This document shows, piece by piece, positions 33,361-42,603 of a stretch of DNA of 43,641 nt. The stretch spans positions 1 to 43,641 of the forward strand of contig JACJNZ010000066.1 in the NCBI GenBank assembly GCA_014695325.1, written 5' to 3'. Within the stretch, counting starts at the first letter, position 1. Each line of letters opens with the position of its first letter. The DNA is from Cyanobacteria bacterium FACHB-502. GTDB lineage: Bacteria > Cyanobacteriota > Cyanobacteriia > Elainellales > Elainellaceae. Below the pieces are notes generated by a model. That model was not told the origin of the DNA and ran no database searches. It saw nothing but the letters and a program-made list of their open reading frames with translations. Both the position numbers and the translations under genes were made by a program.

Positions 33361-34104
33361 ATGCCTGACCTGCTCCAAGCTCCCAGACGATCGACCGTGT
33401 TAGGGTTACCAATCCACTTGGTTTCCGACTATCCGGGCTGGCTACTGTCCCATGCAAAACATCATTGCGGCGTTCATGTCGTGACGCTGAATGCAGAAAT
33501 GGCAATGCAGGCAGAGAAAACGCCCGACCTGGCAGCGGTGATCCGCAAAGCAGAACTTGTGATTCCCGATGGCTCTGGAGTCGTCCTTTATCTGCGGCTA
33601 CGGGGTATGAAAGTGCAGCGATGTCCTGGCATCGAGCTAGCAGAAAAATTGATCAATCAAATGCCGCTGCTAGGGTCAGAAGGCACAGTTTTCTTTTACG
33701 GCGGTGCGCCCGGAGTGGCCCAAGCCGCAGCCGATCGCCTTCAACAGCGCATTCCCGAACTTAAGGTCGTCGGCGTTCAGCACGGATATTTATCGGCAGA
33801 AGAACGATCGCAGCTCAACGAAACCCTCCAACAGCTTCAGCCGCGCCTGATTCTTGTGGGCTTGGGCGTCCCCCGGCAGGAACTCTGGATCGCTGAGCAT
33901 CGCTATCTTTGCCCTGATTCGATCTGGATCGGCGTCGGTGGCAGTTTTGATATCTGGTCTGGCAAAAAGACCCGCGCTCCAAGATGGCTGGCAAATAACC
34001 ATTTGGAGTGGGTCTATCGGCTATATCAGGAACCCTGGCGATGGCGACGGATGCTGGCTCTGCCAAAATTTGCCCTGCGTGCCCTGCTCGATCCGCAACG
34101 GTAA
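33361..34104 (+). CDS. WecB/TagA/CpsF-family glycosyltransferase (GT26)
   Basis: A 247-residue enzyme of the family that moves N-acetylmannosamine(-uronate) or related sugars onto a lipid-linked acceptor in wall or capsule polymer synthesis. It has VTLNAEMAMQAEKTPDLAAV, the PDGSGVVLYLRLRG motif with the conserved Asp, FFYGGAPGVAQAAADRL and VGLGVPRQELWI, all in the family order. IGVGGSFDIWSGKKTRAPRW closes the core. The acceptor and donor are not known. It is transcribed alone; dispersed repeat copies 4 and 5 follow its stop. Confidence 0.92.
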   Translation: MPDLLQAPRRSTVLGLPIHLVSDYPGWLLSHAKHHCGVHVVTLNAEMAMQAEKTPDLAAVIRKAELVIPDGSGVVLYLRLRGMKVQRCPGIELAEKLINQMPLLGSEGTVFFYGGAPGVAQAAADRLQQRIPELKVVGVQHGYLSAEERSQLNETLQQLQPRLILVGLGVPRQELWIAEHRYLCPDSIWIGVGGSFDIWSGKKTRAPRWLANNHLEWVYRLYQEPWRWRRMLALPKFALRALLDPQR

Positions 34105-34185
34105 TTGGAACAAGTCGCTTTTCAATTCGGGGCTGTCGTCTTACCTTGAACCTGGAATTGCCTCTGGTTTGGGTCTGAGGCTTCG

Positions 34186-34222
34186 TAGCCCCCTAAATCC
34201 CCAGTCCTGGGGAACTTTGAGA
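34186..34222 (+). repeat. Dispersed CCCCTAAATCCCC element, copy 4
   Basis: GTAGCCCCCTAAATCCCC is followed by AGTCCTGGGGAACTTTGAG. CCCCAG-TC-CTGGGG inside it is a small perfect inverted repeat. It lies 80 bp after the glycosyltransferase stop and could act as a transcript end. Confidence 0.75.
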
Positions 34223-34305
34223 TTCGGAGCAAGGGAAGTTCGCCCCTAATGCCTTCATCCAATTCACGATTCTTGAATCTCGCTCCCAAGCTTTTTGAGC
34301 GGTTC

Positions 34306-34340
34306 GGAAGTCCCCCAAAGTTGGCCTATTTAGGGGACAT
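34306..34340 (-). repeat. Dispersed CCCCTAAAT element, copy 5 (inverted relative to copy 4)
   Basis: Read on the minus strand: GTCCCCTAAATAGGCCAACT, then TTGGGGGACTT. With copy 4 it makes an inverted pair about 85 bp apart between the glycosyltransferase and radical SAM genes. Confidence 0.65.
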
Positions 34341-34392
34341 AGGAGATTTGCAGCTGAGTCGAGAGTGTGATTGGAGATTGTTTAACACAAGC

Positions 34393-35976
34393 TTAAACCG
34401 CAGTCAGTTCCTTGGGTTCCTTCGGTTCTTTAGAGTCGATCGGGGCAGTGAGAGCTTCCTCTAATGGAGCCGCGCCCAAACGCTGTTCCAGAATATTCAT
34501 TACTTCCCGGCCAAAGTCGTTTGGGTTTTGTTGCCATGCCTGGAGGCAGACCTCGCCAAAGAAAGAGCCGAGCGGTTCTGGATTCCAAAGCAGCTTTTTA
34601 GCAACCCAGGGGAAGTAGATGGCAAGCGGATTGTAGCCTCGCTTCAAAATATTGTTCTTGAAGGCATACTCTTCCAGGTGCGTGTGGGGCTGGAGTCCGA
34701 TGAAGAAGATAGCAGGCTCCACCTTATCTGCACCAAAGATGCGCTCCATCTCCCGGTGATAAGCGATCGTCTGACGAATGGTGTCAAACGTCTCATCAAT
34801 GACATTAAACGAATAGTTAATCGAGACCAGGTCATTAAATCCGGCAGCTTTGAGATCGCGGCAGTTTTGCAGCACCGTCCGCAGGTTATAGCCCATCCGC
34901 ATTTTGCGAACCAGCTCTTGGGAACCGCTCGTGATGCCGATCTCAAAATAATTCATCCCGGTTTTCACCATCAGGTCGCAGAGTTCCGGGGTTAGGTTGT
35001 CTGCCCGAATGTACGCCGCCCAGTGAATATCCGTCATGCCTGCGTCGAGGATTTTTTGCAGGAGCTCGATCGCATCATTCATAAACCGCCGTGCCGGAAT
35101 AAACTGAGCATCGGTAAACCAGAAATTGCGAACGCCGCGATCGTAGAGCTGGCGCATTTCCTTCACGACTTCGTCTGCCGGATTGATTCGCACCTGCTTA
35201 CCTTCGACCACGGTGTAAACGCAGTAGCAGCAGTTGTGGGGACAGCCGCGCTTGGTCTGCACCCCAATATAAAAGTCGCCTTCTTGCAGATAGTAGTCAA
35301 AATCCGACCAGATTTCCGCAATGTAGTCGTAGTTGCAGGCAGTTTTCTCTAGGGGGGCAGGCTGTTCGTGAATGAGGCGATCGCGAGGCTGGGTTTCACC
35401 CACAATGTAGCAGCGTTCGTCTGCAATATCCTGTCCATGCAGCAGCTTTTCGAGCAGAGCTTCTCCCTCCCCAACCGAGATGATCGTCCCTTTCGGCAGC
35501 ACTTTGCCCAACTGCTCATAAAATACGCTGACCGCACCGCCCCCAACGACCGATCGTGCTTCCGGGCAATACTGACGGGCGCGCTTCAGCCCTCGCTGAA
35601 TCAGATTCTGGTTGCGCCACAGCTCAGTCAGGTAGGATGACACCATCCGCAGTCCACCAATCGCCCCTCTCAGTTTGGTGAATGGATTGCGGGCGTAGTA
35701 GAACTCAAACGCGTTTTGCAGCGGGTTACCGCCTCGTCCGCCGACCGGAGCGTAAATCTGAATATCGCGCCAGGAGAATACCAGCAGCGTTGGCTTGAAC
35801 TCGTCAATGCAGCGATCGAGCGCAGCTCCAAAATCTAGCGGCGGAATTGTTCCCAGATCGAAAATGCGCTGAGAAACGTCTGGAAATAGCTTGTGAACAT
35901 GATCTGCCAGATAAACAACTCCGATCGGGAAGATGGGGTTGCAGGGCAGGCGCACGTAGAGAATGCGATCGTTCAT
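34393..35976 (-). CDS. B12-binding-type radical SAM protein
   Basis: A 527-residue protein. The 4Fe-4S cluster motif CPHNCCYC gives C245, C249 and C252 (CxxxCxxC). The N-terminal 200 residues have the form of a cobalamin-binding-like domain (YVRLPCNPIFPIGVVYLADH, then SVVGGGAVSVFYEQL and ISVGEGEALLEKLL), although the usual DxHxxG motif is not seen. GITSGSQELVRKMRMGYNLR is a typical radical SAM strand-5 region. Homologues are widespread in cyanobacteria, and I recall one such family named for photosystem II high-light acclimation, but I cannot confirm membership. It stands alone. The C-terminus repeats KEP (DSKEPKEPKEL). Confidence 0.85.
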   Translation of the reverse strand: MNDRILYVRLPCNPIFPIGVVYLADHVHKLFPDVSQRIFDLGTIPPLDFGAALDRCIDEFKPTLLVFSWRDIQIYAPVGGRGGNPLQNAFEFYYARNPFTKLRGAIGGLRMVSSYLTELWRNQNLIQRGLKRARQYCPEARSVVGGGAVSVFYEQLGKVLPKGTIISVGEGEALLEKLLHGQDIADERCYIVGETQPRDRLIHEQPAPLEKTACNYDYIAEIWSDFDYYLQEGDFYIGVQTKRGCPHNCCYCVYTVVEGKQVRINPADEVVKEMRQLYDRGVRNFWFTDAQFIPARRFMNDAIELLQKILDAGMTDIHWAAYIRADNLTPELCDLMVKTGMNYFEIGITSGSQELVRKMRMGYNLRTVLQNCRDLKAAGFNDLVSINYSFNVIDETFDTIRQTIAYHREMERIFGADKVEPAIFFIGLQPHTHLEEYAFKNNILKRGYNPLAIYFPWVAKKLLWNPEPLGSFFGEVCLQAWQQNPNDFGREVMNILEQRLGAAPLEEALTAPIDSKEPKEPKELTAV

Positions 35977-36253
35977 GTGCGGGCAGTAGAAATCTGAACG
36001 GGAGGTTTATATAACTTCACGATACCACTGACTTTCTTGGGCTGCATGGATTTCCCCTAGACTGCTACTAACCGACCAACCTGAGTCAGGAAGAAGGTAA
36101 ATATTAAATGTTCAGAAAGAGCGGATTAACAAAACGGATCGCTCTTTCCCAAGGCAGAGATAGGGGGATGGTAGTCGGGTTTACAGCTAGCGGGGATCAG
36201 ACAGTGTTAGGGTCTAAATACTAGAAAACCTCGCTCCAACGCAGCTCAATCCT

Positions 36254-36607
36254 ATGGCGCAAATTTTTGATCCCCTTCCTCCAGGTGCATCCGATCCGAT
36301 CGTCTGCTGCTACGTAAATGCCACGAGCAGAATTCAGATTGGCAGAATTACCAATATTCCAAACTGGTATTTTGAGCGCGTCATTTTTCCCGGACAGCGG
36401 CTCGTGTTTGAGGCATTGCCACAGGCACAGCTCGAAATTCACTCTGGCGCGATGGCAAGTGCAATCTTGGCGGATATCATCTCCTGCAATCAATTGAGGA
36501 TCGAAGCTGCGCTAGAGGAAGATTTGGGCATGAGCCTCAATCCTGAGGAGTCTGGATCGCATCCGAGTGAGCAAGCTCCCCTGGCAACGGCGGCAACGGC
36601 AGACTAA
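36254..36607 (+). CDS. DUF1830-domain protein
   Basis: A 117-residue protein. The core (about 12-80) has the DUF1830 pattern CCYVNATSRIQIGRITNIPN, then WYFERVIFPGQRLVFEA and AQLEIHSGAMASAILADIIS. The family is short, cyanobacterial and of unknown function. A polar Pro/Ala/Thr tail follows. No signal or membrane segment is seen. No close operon partner: trmL follows 260 bp later. Confidence 0.85.
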   Translation: MAQIFDPLPPGASDPIVCCYVNATSRIQIGRITNIPNWYFERVIFPGQRLVFEALPQAQLEIHSGAMASAILADIISCNQLRIEAALEEDLGMSLNPEESGSHPSEQAPLATAATAD

Positions 36608-36644
36608 GTATCGACACCTGCTTTTTTCTAAATCGTCGATCGTT

Positions 36645-36676
36645 ACAGGATGGTTGATACACAGGATGGTTAATAC
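36645..36676. repeat. Two-copy 16-bp tandem duplication
   Basis: ACAGGATGGTTGATAC is followed by ACAGGATGGTTAATAC, one difference. It lies between the DUF1830 and trmL genes. Confidence 0.85.
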
Positions 36677-36866
36677 AAATTGATTTAGAAATCTTTGAAA
36701 TCCAGGTATCTGCAAGTTCTTGTTAGGGCTGCTCAACTTTATCTTCTCCTTCGGGTCAATCACCTGGAGGAGTTTTTATTACCTGGGCACAGTGTCCAAC
36801 CGCAACGCGCCCAAATCGCCTATAACTAGAGGACAGAAAACTCGAAACTGTGAAACGATCGATTCT

Positions 36867-37331
36867 ATGCCGCAGGTTGTTCTGGTTCATCCTCAAATTC
36901 CGCCTAACACGGGCAACATCGCTCGTACCTGTGCTGCAACCAAAACCCCGCTTCATCTGGTTGGACCGTTGGGCTTTGAAATCAGCGATCGATATTTGAA
37001 ACGAGCCGGACTCGACTACTGGGACTATGTGGATCTGCACTACCACGCCTCGCTAGAAGACTTTGTTGCCGAAACCCAGCAGCACCCCGGACGCTGGATT
37101 GGCTTTAGCACCTCAGGACGCTGTAGCCACCTTGAGTTTCAGTATGAGCCGAGTGATTGGCTCCTGTTTGGCTGCGAAACAACAGGACTACCGCCTCATG
37201 TGCTGGAAGCCTGCCATACAGTGGTGAGAATTCCGATGGCACATCCCAAAGTTCGCAGTCTCAATCTTTCGGTGAGTGTAGCGATCGGCTTATTTGAGGC
37301 GCGTCGGCAATTGGGCGATCTAGCGGAATAG
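36867..37331 (+). CDS. trmL: tRNA (cytidine/uridine-34-2'-O)-methyltransferase TrmL
   Basis: A 154-residue SPOUT-family methyltransferase that methylates the ribose at the wobble position of certain leucine tRNAs. The ATG at 36867 gives the family start MPQVVLVHPQIPPNTGNIAR; the frame is open 49 codons upstream, but with no homology cues. Later motifs are LVGPLGFEISDRYLKRAGLD, LLFGCETTGLP and the knot segment SLNLSVSVAIGLFEA. Length is normal for the family (about 155). Confidence 0.93.
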   Translation: MPQVVLVHPQIPPNTGNIARTCAATKTPLHLVGPLGFEISDRYLKRAGLDYWDYVDLHYHASLEDFVAETQQHPGRWIGFSTSGRCSHLEFQYEPSDWLLFGCETTGLPPHVLEACHTVVRIPMAHPKVRSLNLSVSVAIGLFEARRQLGDLAE

Positions 37332-37413
37332 GGCGATGTGGCACAGCGATAGATCCCAACCTTTGCTTAACAATGCCAAAATCTGTAGCAACATTTGAGC
37401 AAAGGAGGAGTGA

Positions 37414-38364
37414 ATGGGCGGTTCTACGATCGATCCGGGGGCGGTCGAACCTGAGTTTTTGCTGTTTGTGCAGCATGGGTGGGCAGACGATAATCAGGCT
37501 GTACTGAGTCTGGCAAAGCGGCTAGTGACCGATATTACGCCGGTCGTTGCGCCTGATCTAGGGTTTATTCAAACCTGGCTTAAAATTGACCCGCTGATTG
37601 ATGCAGTCGAAACGATCGCCGCCGCTCACCTTACGCCCTATCCCCAGACTCCGATCCGGATCGTCGGTCACTCAATGGGCGGGTTGATCTGGCTGGAGGT
37701 GCTGCATCGTCACCCAGAATGGTGGTCGCGGGTTCACTCGCTGGTACTGATTGGTTCTCCGGTTGGGGGTTCGGATCTGAGTCGGCTGATCGACCCCTGG
37801 CAGTTGGGAATTGGGATTGCAGCCGATCTGGGCGTGTCGCGGGTGCATTTGGCAGAGTCGATCGCCCAAAAGATTCCCACCCTGATCATTGCCGGAGATG
37901 TGGGGCAGGGAACAGACGGAACAGTGCCGATCGCCTGTATGCGGTTTGCCAATGCTCAATATGTTTGCCTACCGGGCGTCTCCCATTCTGCGCTGCGAAA
38001 CCATCTAGACGTGGCAGCCACGATTCGCGACTTCTGGGTAGATACGACGATCGGCGAAACCATTCTGGATAACGACATCATCCGGCGACTGCGCGCAACT
38101 CCGGGTATGACCGATGGACACTGCGGCGACTTCGATCAGGCAGCGATCGCCATGACGCTGGCAAACGGCGGTACGATTCGCACCTGGCGAAACTGGTTTG
38201 GCATGGATTATGCCTTCCTCACTTCCCCTGAGGGAGAATGCCTCTACGCCGGATATGTCGGCTGGTTTCACGCTCAGGATCTCCGCGAAGCTCTGGAGGA
38301 TATTAAAGGGGCGTATGCGATTACGCCTTCAGAGAACTGTGGAGCAACCAGGCTAGGAGGGTGA
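37414..38364 (+). CDS. Alpha/beta-hydrolase with serine nucleophile
   Basis: A 316-residue protein. The nucleophile elbow GHSMGG places Ser87, and SPVGGSD and PGVSHSALRNHL carry the expected later acid and His positions. A start of FVQHGWADDNQAVLSLAKRL matches the oxyanion-hole region of lipases and PGAP1-like hydrolases. The last 100 residues (about 215-316) form an extra domain unlike standard hydrolases, with a repeated WFGMDYAFLTSPEGECLYAG-type region. The substrate is unknown. A very strong AGGAGG 5 nt before the ATG supports the start. The C-terminus ends just before repeat copy 6. Confidence 0.82.
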   Translation: MGGSTIDPGAVEPEFLLFVQHGWADDNQAVLSLAKRLVTDITPVVAPDLGFIQTWLKIDPLIDAVETIAAAHLTPYPQTPIRIVGHSMGGLIWLEVLHRHPEWWSRVHSLVLIGSPVGGSDLSRLIDPWQLGIGIAADLGVSRVHLAESIAQKIPTLIIAGDVGQGTDGTVPIACMRFANAQYVCLPGVSHSALRNHLDVAATIRDFWVDTTIGETILDNDIIRRLRATPGMTDGHCGDFDQAAIAMTLANGGTIRTWRNWFGMDYAFLTSPEGECLYAGYVGWFHAQDLREALEDIKGAYAITPSENCGATRLGG

Positions 38365-38450
38365 AAGTTCTGATTGTGACCCGAACTGCCCCCGCACCCC
38401 CCTATTCTGGCGGTCGGTCGGTACGATGAGAAACCTAGTTGCCTTCAAGG

Positions 38451-38490
38451 AGTTCAAAATCCCCCAGAATTGGGGAATTGAGGGGCAACG
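38451..38490 (-). repeat. Dispersed CCCCTAAATCCCC element, copy 6 (divergent)
   Basis: On the minus strand: GTTGCCCCTCAATTCCCC, AATTCTGGGGGATTTTGAA. The CTAAAT core is changed to CTCAATT here. It lies about 110 bp upstream of rlmN. Confidence 0.6.
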
Positions 38491-38596
38491 CAGGACTCTA
38501 AGACTCCTCAAACATCCTCCAGGAGAAATTCGGGCAAAAAGTCGAGTCTCAGGGAATCTCGTATCATGGAAAGAGTGACCTCCTGTGCGAATTCCT

Positions 38597-39793
38597 ATGT
38601 CTGCTGTAACGCCGCTTGATGCTGATTCGATCGATTCTCCCCAAGGGAAAGCTGTAACCAAGCGCACAGGGGAAGCTGCAATCGATAGCCTCGCTGTTCC
38701 CCAAAGGGATGATAATCACCCGACCTCAACTCGCCCTTTATTAGGAATGACTCAGGCGGAACTCACAGAATGGGTTCAGCAGCAGGGTCAGCCCGCCTAT
38801 CGTGGCAAGCAGCTTTATCAGTGGATTTATCAGCAAGGGGCACGATCGCTTGCGGACATCTCGGTGTTTCCCAAGCAGTGGCGAGCGACAGTTGTGGATG
38901 GGGCGATCGGGCGGTCAACGGTTCACTATCGATCGGAAGCGGCAGACGGCACGGTGAAATATTTGCTGCGGCTAGCAGACGGGCACATCATCGAAACGGT
39001 GGGAATGCCCACGTACAAATACACGGACTTACCTGGAAATTCGGCAGTGCGACGCGGCGCCAGTGAGCGGCTGACCGTGTGTGTCTCTTCTCAGGTGGGC
39101 TGTCCGATGGCGTGTGACTTTTGCGCGACCGGAAAAGGCGGACTGCTTCGCAACTTAGAAACACACGAAATTATCGATCAGGTGTTGACTGTGCAGGAAG
39201 ACCTAGGGCAGCGCGTCAGCCATATTGTGTTTATGGGCATGGGCGAACCGCTGCTGAACATGAACAACGTGCTGGCTGCCATTCGATCGCTTAATCAAGA
39301 CGTAGGCATCGGGCAGCGCAACATAACCGTTTCCACCGTTGGCATTCCCGGACGCATTCGTCGCTTTGCCGAACATCAGCTTCAGGTAACGCTGGCAGTA
39401 AGCCTCCATGCTTCTAATCAAGCAACGCGAGAAAGACTCATCCCCAGTGCCCGTGCTTACCCGCTTCAGGCATTACTGGACGAATGCCGCGAATATGTCA
39501 GCCTCACGGGGCGGCGCGTCTCGTTTGAATATATTCTACTGGCAGGACTGAATGACGGTCAGCAGCAGGCGATCGAGCTGGCCCACCATCTGCGTGGCTT
39601 CCAGAGCCATGTGAACCTGATTCCCTATAACCCGATTAGCGAAGCAGACTACCAGCGTCCCAGCGAACAGCGCATTCAGGCATTTGTTAAAGCCTTGCAG
39701 GACAAACACATCGCCGTCAGCATTCGCTATTCCAGAGGCTTAGATACCGATGCCGCCTGCGGTCAACTTCGTGCTTCCAAGGCAACGCTGTAG
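38597..39793 (+). CDS. rlmN: 23S rRNA/tRNA adenine-C2 methyltransferase RlmN
   Basis: A 398-residue radical SAM enzyme that methylates A2503 of 23S rRNA and A37 of some tRNAs. The cluster cysteines CPMACDFC are C169, C173 and C176. MGMGEPLLN and the SLHASN region are present, as is the conserved late Cys in [10 protein letters not shown]. The ATG at 38597 (MSAVTPLD) is preferred over a GTG 12 bp earlier. The N-terminal 50 residues before [20 protein letters not shown] are extra, low-conservation sequence, longer than the E. coli enzyme. Confidence 0.95.
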   Translation: MSAVTPLDADSIDSPQGKAVTKRTGEAAIDSLAVPQRDDNHPTSTRPLLGMTQAELTEWVQQQGQPAYRGKQLYQWIYQQGARSLADISVFPKQWRATVVDGAIGRSTVHYRSEAADGTVKYLLRLADGHIIETVGMPTYKYTDLPGNSAVRRGASERLTVCVSSQVGCPMACDFCATGKGGLLRNLETHEIIDQVLTVQEDLGQRVSHIVFMGMGEPLLNMNNVLAAIRSLNQDVGIGQRNITVSTVGIPGRIRRFAEHQLQVTLAVSLHASNQATRERLIPSARAYPLQALLDECREYVSLTGRRVSFEYILLAGLNDGQQQAIELAHHLRGFQSHVNLIPYNPISEADYQRPSEQRIQAFVKALQDKHIAVSIRYSRGLDTDAACGQLRASKATL

Positions 39794-40299
39794 AAACCAG
39801 GGCAACGATCGCCACTACCCAAAGCGCTTGTGCGGCTACTGATTCACCTACTGATCCATCAGCAACCGCAGAAAACAAGTAGAGCAAAAATTTATAAGGA
39901 ATTGAAGTCTAGTCAGGCATGATGGAAACAAAGAATATCTAGCTAACGAATTTATTTTTAAAAGCAACTCACAAACAAAATTGACCTATTCAGGAACGAT
40001 CGTTCAATCTTTTCAAGGTTAAACGTGTGAATAATAAGTTTGAAGGAAAGGCTCAACGATCGCAAATCGTTTTGCAAGAACCAAACTTTATTGGATCCTG
40101 AATTGATCCTGAAATCGATCGATGAAGAAATCTTGAGAATAAGCAAAATCTTGAGAATAAACATAAGAGAAAAACAAATCTCGACCAGGAGGTAGAAAAC
40201 TTGCTGACAACAGCACGCCCGGCGTAAACTTTGCTTGTACTGTTGCTCATGGACTCACTGAACCATGCAGGATATCTCAAAGGAAGATAATGCAGCGGT
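39794..40299. other. Convergent gap between rlmN and the RsmB-like gene
   Basis: 506 bp of rather AT-rich sequence with no supported gene. It holds an 18-bp tandem duplication (40128-40163) and a shorter GATCCTGAA doubling near 40095-40110. Short minus-strand frames show no protein family features. No clear terminator for rlmN was found. Confidence 0.5.
40128..40163. repeat. Two-copy 18-bp tandem duplication
   Basis: AAATCTTGAGAATAAGCA is followed by AAATCTTGAGAATAAACA, one difference in 18. Confidence 0.85.
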
Positions 40300-41358
40300 T
40301 TAAGAGCGCGATGTAGAAATCAATCTCGGACGCTGTAGAAATTCCTTGAGCCGCTGTGCGGCAGCTTCCTCGATCGCGTTATTGTCAGCAGACTCCCTAT
40401 CAATAGCCTCCCCGTTAATCGTAAAGCCAGCCGTATTTTGAAACAGGGCACTGAAGGCGCCTGCACCCAGCCCCAACTGAGGAAACATTCGATAGCAGGG
40501 AAACTGCGCCAGATGCGATCGATAAGCTGACAGGGCATCAACGGCGATTGGTTGAAACTGCGAAAACTTTTCTAAAAACCATTCACAAACCTGTTCATTT
40601 TCTTCTGGAGAATAGGCGCAGGTCATATAAAGCAAATATCCGCCGGGAGCAACCACCCGCGCTGAATTGGCAATAATTCGCTTTTGTCGATTTGCATTTT
40701 TGTTGATGCTGACCGGATGAAAGCAGCCCGGAGCCTTGCCGCCTTTTGCTAGCAACGATTGTCCAGTACAGGGCGCATCCACGAGCACCACCTCTGCCGT
40801 TTGCGGAATTGCCTCTGCCAGCACTTCAGGGTCTAAATTTGACACAACAGCAGGTTCAATCTGACACCGCTTCAGGTTCGACAGCAGGGCACCAATTCGC
40901 TTGCCGATCACTTCATTGGACAGCAGATAATCCGGTTGCAGAGCAGCCCAAGCAAAAATACTTTTTCCGCCGGGAGAAGCACACATATCGACCACGAGGC
41001 GAACAGGAGCATTAATTACCCCCCCCTGGGAACTGCTTCGTATCGCCAGCAGCGGTGTGGCCGCAAACACTGAAGAAAAATCCAGACAGTAAAAATAGCC
41101 CGCTTTATGCAGCGAATGCTGTCCTGGTCTTTCTCCAAGCGTCAATCGATCGACAAAGGCTGCCTGCCAGAGAAGAGCAGGTTCGACGGCAAAGGGAAAT
41201 GGCTCAGGACGAGGCTTTGTCCAGAGAATACAGGGCGAAAACGATCGCGGCTGAGTCAGCGCATGGATAAACTGCTGCTGTTGTTCGGCATCCGTCCAGA
41301 GTTTCTGGCTAAATTTAATCAGTAACTTAGAAGCTTCCATTTCACTTTTCGACTTCAC
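40300..41358 (-). CDS. RsmB/RsmF-type (NOL1/NOP2/Sun) RNA cytosine-C5 methyltransferase
   Basis: A 352-residue SAM-dependent enzyme. The SAM motif region is VVDMCASPGGKS. Motif IV is DAPCTGQS and motif VI TCAYSPEENE, which supply the two cysteines used in m5C chemistry. The target, rRNA or tRNA, is not known; E. coli RsmB and RsmF are relatives. No NusB-like N-terminal domain is present, as in a shorter RsmF-like form. A second ATG lies six codons in. It is followed after 18 bp upstream by mnmH on the same strand, so they may be co-transcribed. Confidence 0.9.
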   Translation of the reverse strand: MKSKSEMEASKLLIKFSQKLWTDAEQQQQFIHALTQPRSFSPCILWTKPRPEPFPFAVEPALLWQAAFVDRLTLGERPGQHSLHKAGYFYCLDFSSVFAATPLLAIRSSSQGGVINAPVRLVVDMCASPGGKSIFAWAALQPDYLLSNEVIGKRIGALLSNLKRCQIEPAVVSNLDPEVLAEAIPQTAEVVLVDAPCTGQSLLAKGGKAPGCFHPVSINKNANRQKRIIANSARVVAPGGYLLYMTCAYSPEENEQVCEWFLEKFSQFQPIAVDALSAYRSHLAQFPCYRMFPQLGLGAGAFSALFQNTAGFTINGEAIDRESADNNAIEEAAAQRLKEFLQRPRLISTSRS

Positions 41359-41376
41359 CTTTCGATCGCTTTCGCG

Positions 41377-42438
41377 CTAAACATTAGCTTTCACTTTTGC
41401 ACTAAGCATTGGCTCTGATTTCGCTTGCAGTTGCTGAACCGCGACCAACAGCTTTGCAGCACTTTCTTCGGCGGACAGCCCTGCAACGTCAGTCGGATGA
41501 ATCACCACATCTCGCCGCTGCAGATCGTAGGTGTAGGTCTTGTCGTAGTATTCCAGGACAATGCTCACGCCTTCACTGATTTGTCCCTGACGAATAAAAT
41601 CTACTGCCTGCTGAGTTCGCAGCCCACCCAACCGTTTGCGGATGCGCTCTGTTGCAGTTACGACTGCTTCGCGATCGGCTGAGCCATACACATTCGCTAG
41701 CAATGCCAATCGCTCCGATCGAGGACGAACAACTTCCAATACCTCAGCCTGATCCATCTGCTGAAACAAAGGCTCCGGAATGCAGCAGGTTCCAATTCGC
41801 TTGCTTTCTGCCTCGATCCAGATTGGGGAATCGGCCTGAAACTTTGCCCACTGCACGGCAGCCTCGTTTTCAAACTGCTCGTTTGTCGGTTGAGGAGGTA
41901 GCCCCAGCGAGCCATAGCTGCTGCCGCGATGACTGGCGATCGCCTCTAGATCAAGCACCTGAGCGCCTTGATTTTTCAGAGCCAGCAAAATGTCGGTTTT
42001 TCCAGTTCCAGTCATGCCGCCCAGAATCACGATCGGTTTAGGCTGCTCAAACGTTTTTAACGCCCAATTGCGAAATGCTTTGTAGCCGCCATGCAGGGTC
42101 GCAACCTCAAAACCCCCCATTTTGAGCACCCAGGCAACCGATCCACTTCGCATTCCACCCCGCCAGCAGTGAACTCGCACTCGGCGATCAGGGGCAAGCT
42201 GTTTGGCAGTCGCAAGAAACTGAGCGGATTTCGGTCCAACCAACTGAAAGCCTAGCTCAACGGCAGCGTCACGTCCCTCATGCTTATAGCAAGTCCCAAC
42301 CTGCGCCCGTTCCTGGTCGGTAAACAGAGGAAAGCTAATTGCCCCAGGAATATGACCCTGTCTGTACTCGGCTGGACTCCGAACATCCAGCATTACCCCA
42401 GGGTGTGCTAAAAAATCGATCGCGTTTAAGCCTTGCAT
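41377..42438 (-). CDS. mnmH: tRNA 2-selenouridine synthase MnmH (SelU)
   Basis: A 353-residue enzyme that geranylates or selenates 2-thiouridine at the tRNA wobble position. The N-terminal rhodanese domain has the active Cys91 in HCWRGGMRSG, and the P-loop domain has GGMTGTGKT at 140-148. I chose the ATG at 42438 (MQGLNAIDFL), which gives a length close to the E. coli protein; the frame is open 35 codons upstream without family features. Selenophosphate synthase is not in the window. The gene runs head-to-tail with the RsmB-like gene, 18 bp apart, consistent with a tRNA/rRNA modification operon. Confidence 0.92.
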   Translation of the reverse strand: MQGLNAIDFLAHPGVMLDVRSPAEYRQGHIPGAISFPLFTDQERAQVGTCYKHEGRDAAVELGFQLVGPKSAQFLATAKQLAPDRRVRVHCWRGGMRSGSVAWVLKMGGFEVATLHGGYKAFRNWALKTFEQPKPIVILGGMTGTGKTDILLALKNQGAQVLDLEAIASHRGSSYGSLGLPPQPTNEQFENEAAVQWAKFQADSPIWIEAESKRIGTCCIPEPLFQQMDQAEVLEVVRPRSERLALLANVYGSADREAVVTATERIRKRLGGLRTQQAVDFIRQGQISEGVSIVLEYYDKTYTYDLQRRDVVIHPTDVAGLSAEESAAKLLVAVQQLQAKSEPMLSAKVKANV

Positions 42439-42603
42439 CAAAAGCCAAACCAGAACTCGAAGCGTGCATTTTCCAGTGTAGCGAGTTTGACTCAGCGGTC
42501 GAAAATGGGGCAATAAAAAACTCAGTAGCTGCCATATCTGCAAGACTACTGAGCCATCGACAGGATAAGTGAGAAAATGAAATGCCTTGAGGCTTAGCTG
42601 CCG

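Noticed and set aside
39958-40280. Two short minus-strand frames after rlmN
   Set aside because: They are rich in Ser/Phe/Leu/Ile from AT-rich repeat sequence, overlap the tandem duplication and have no ribosome binding site.
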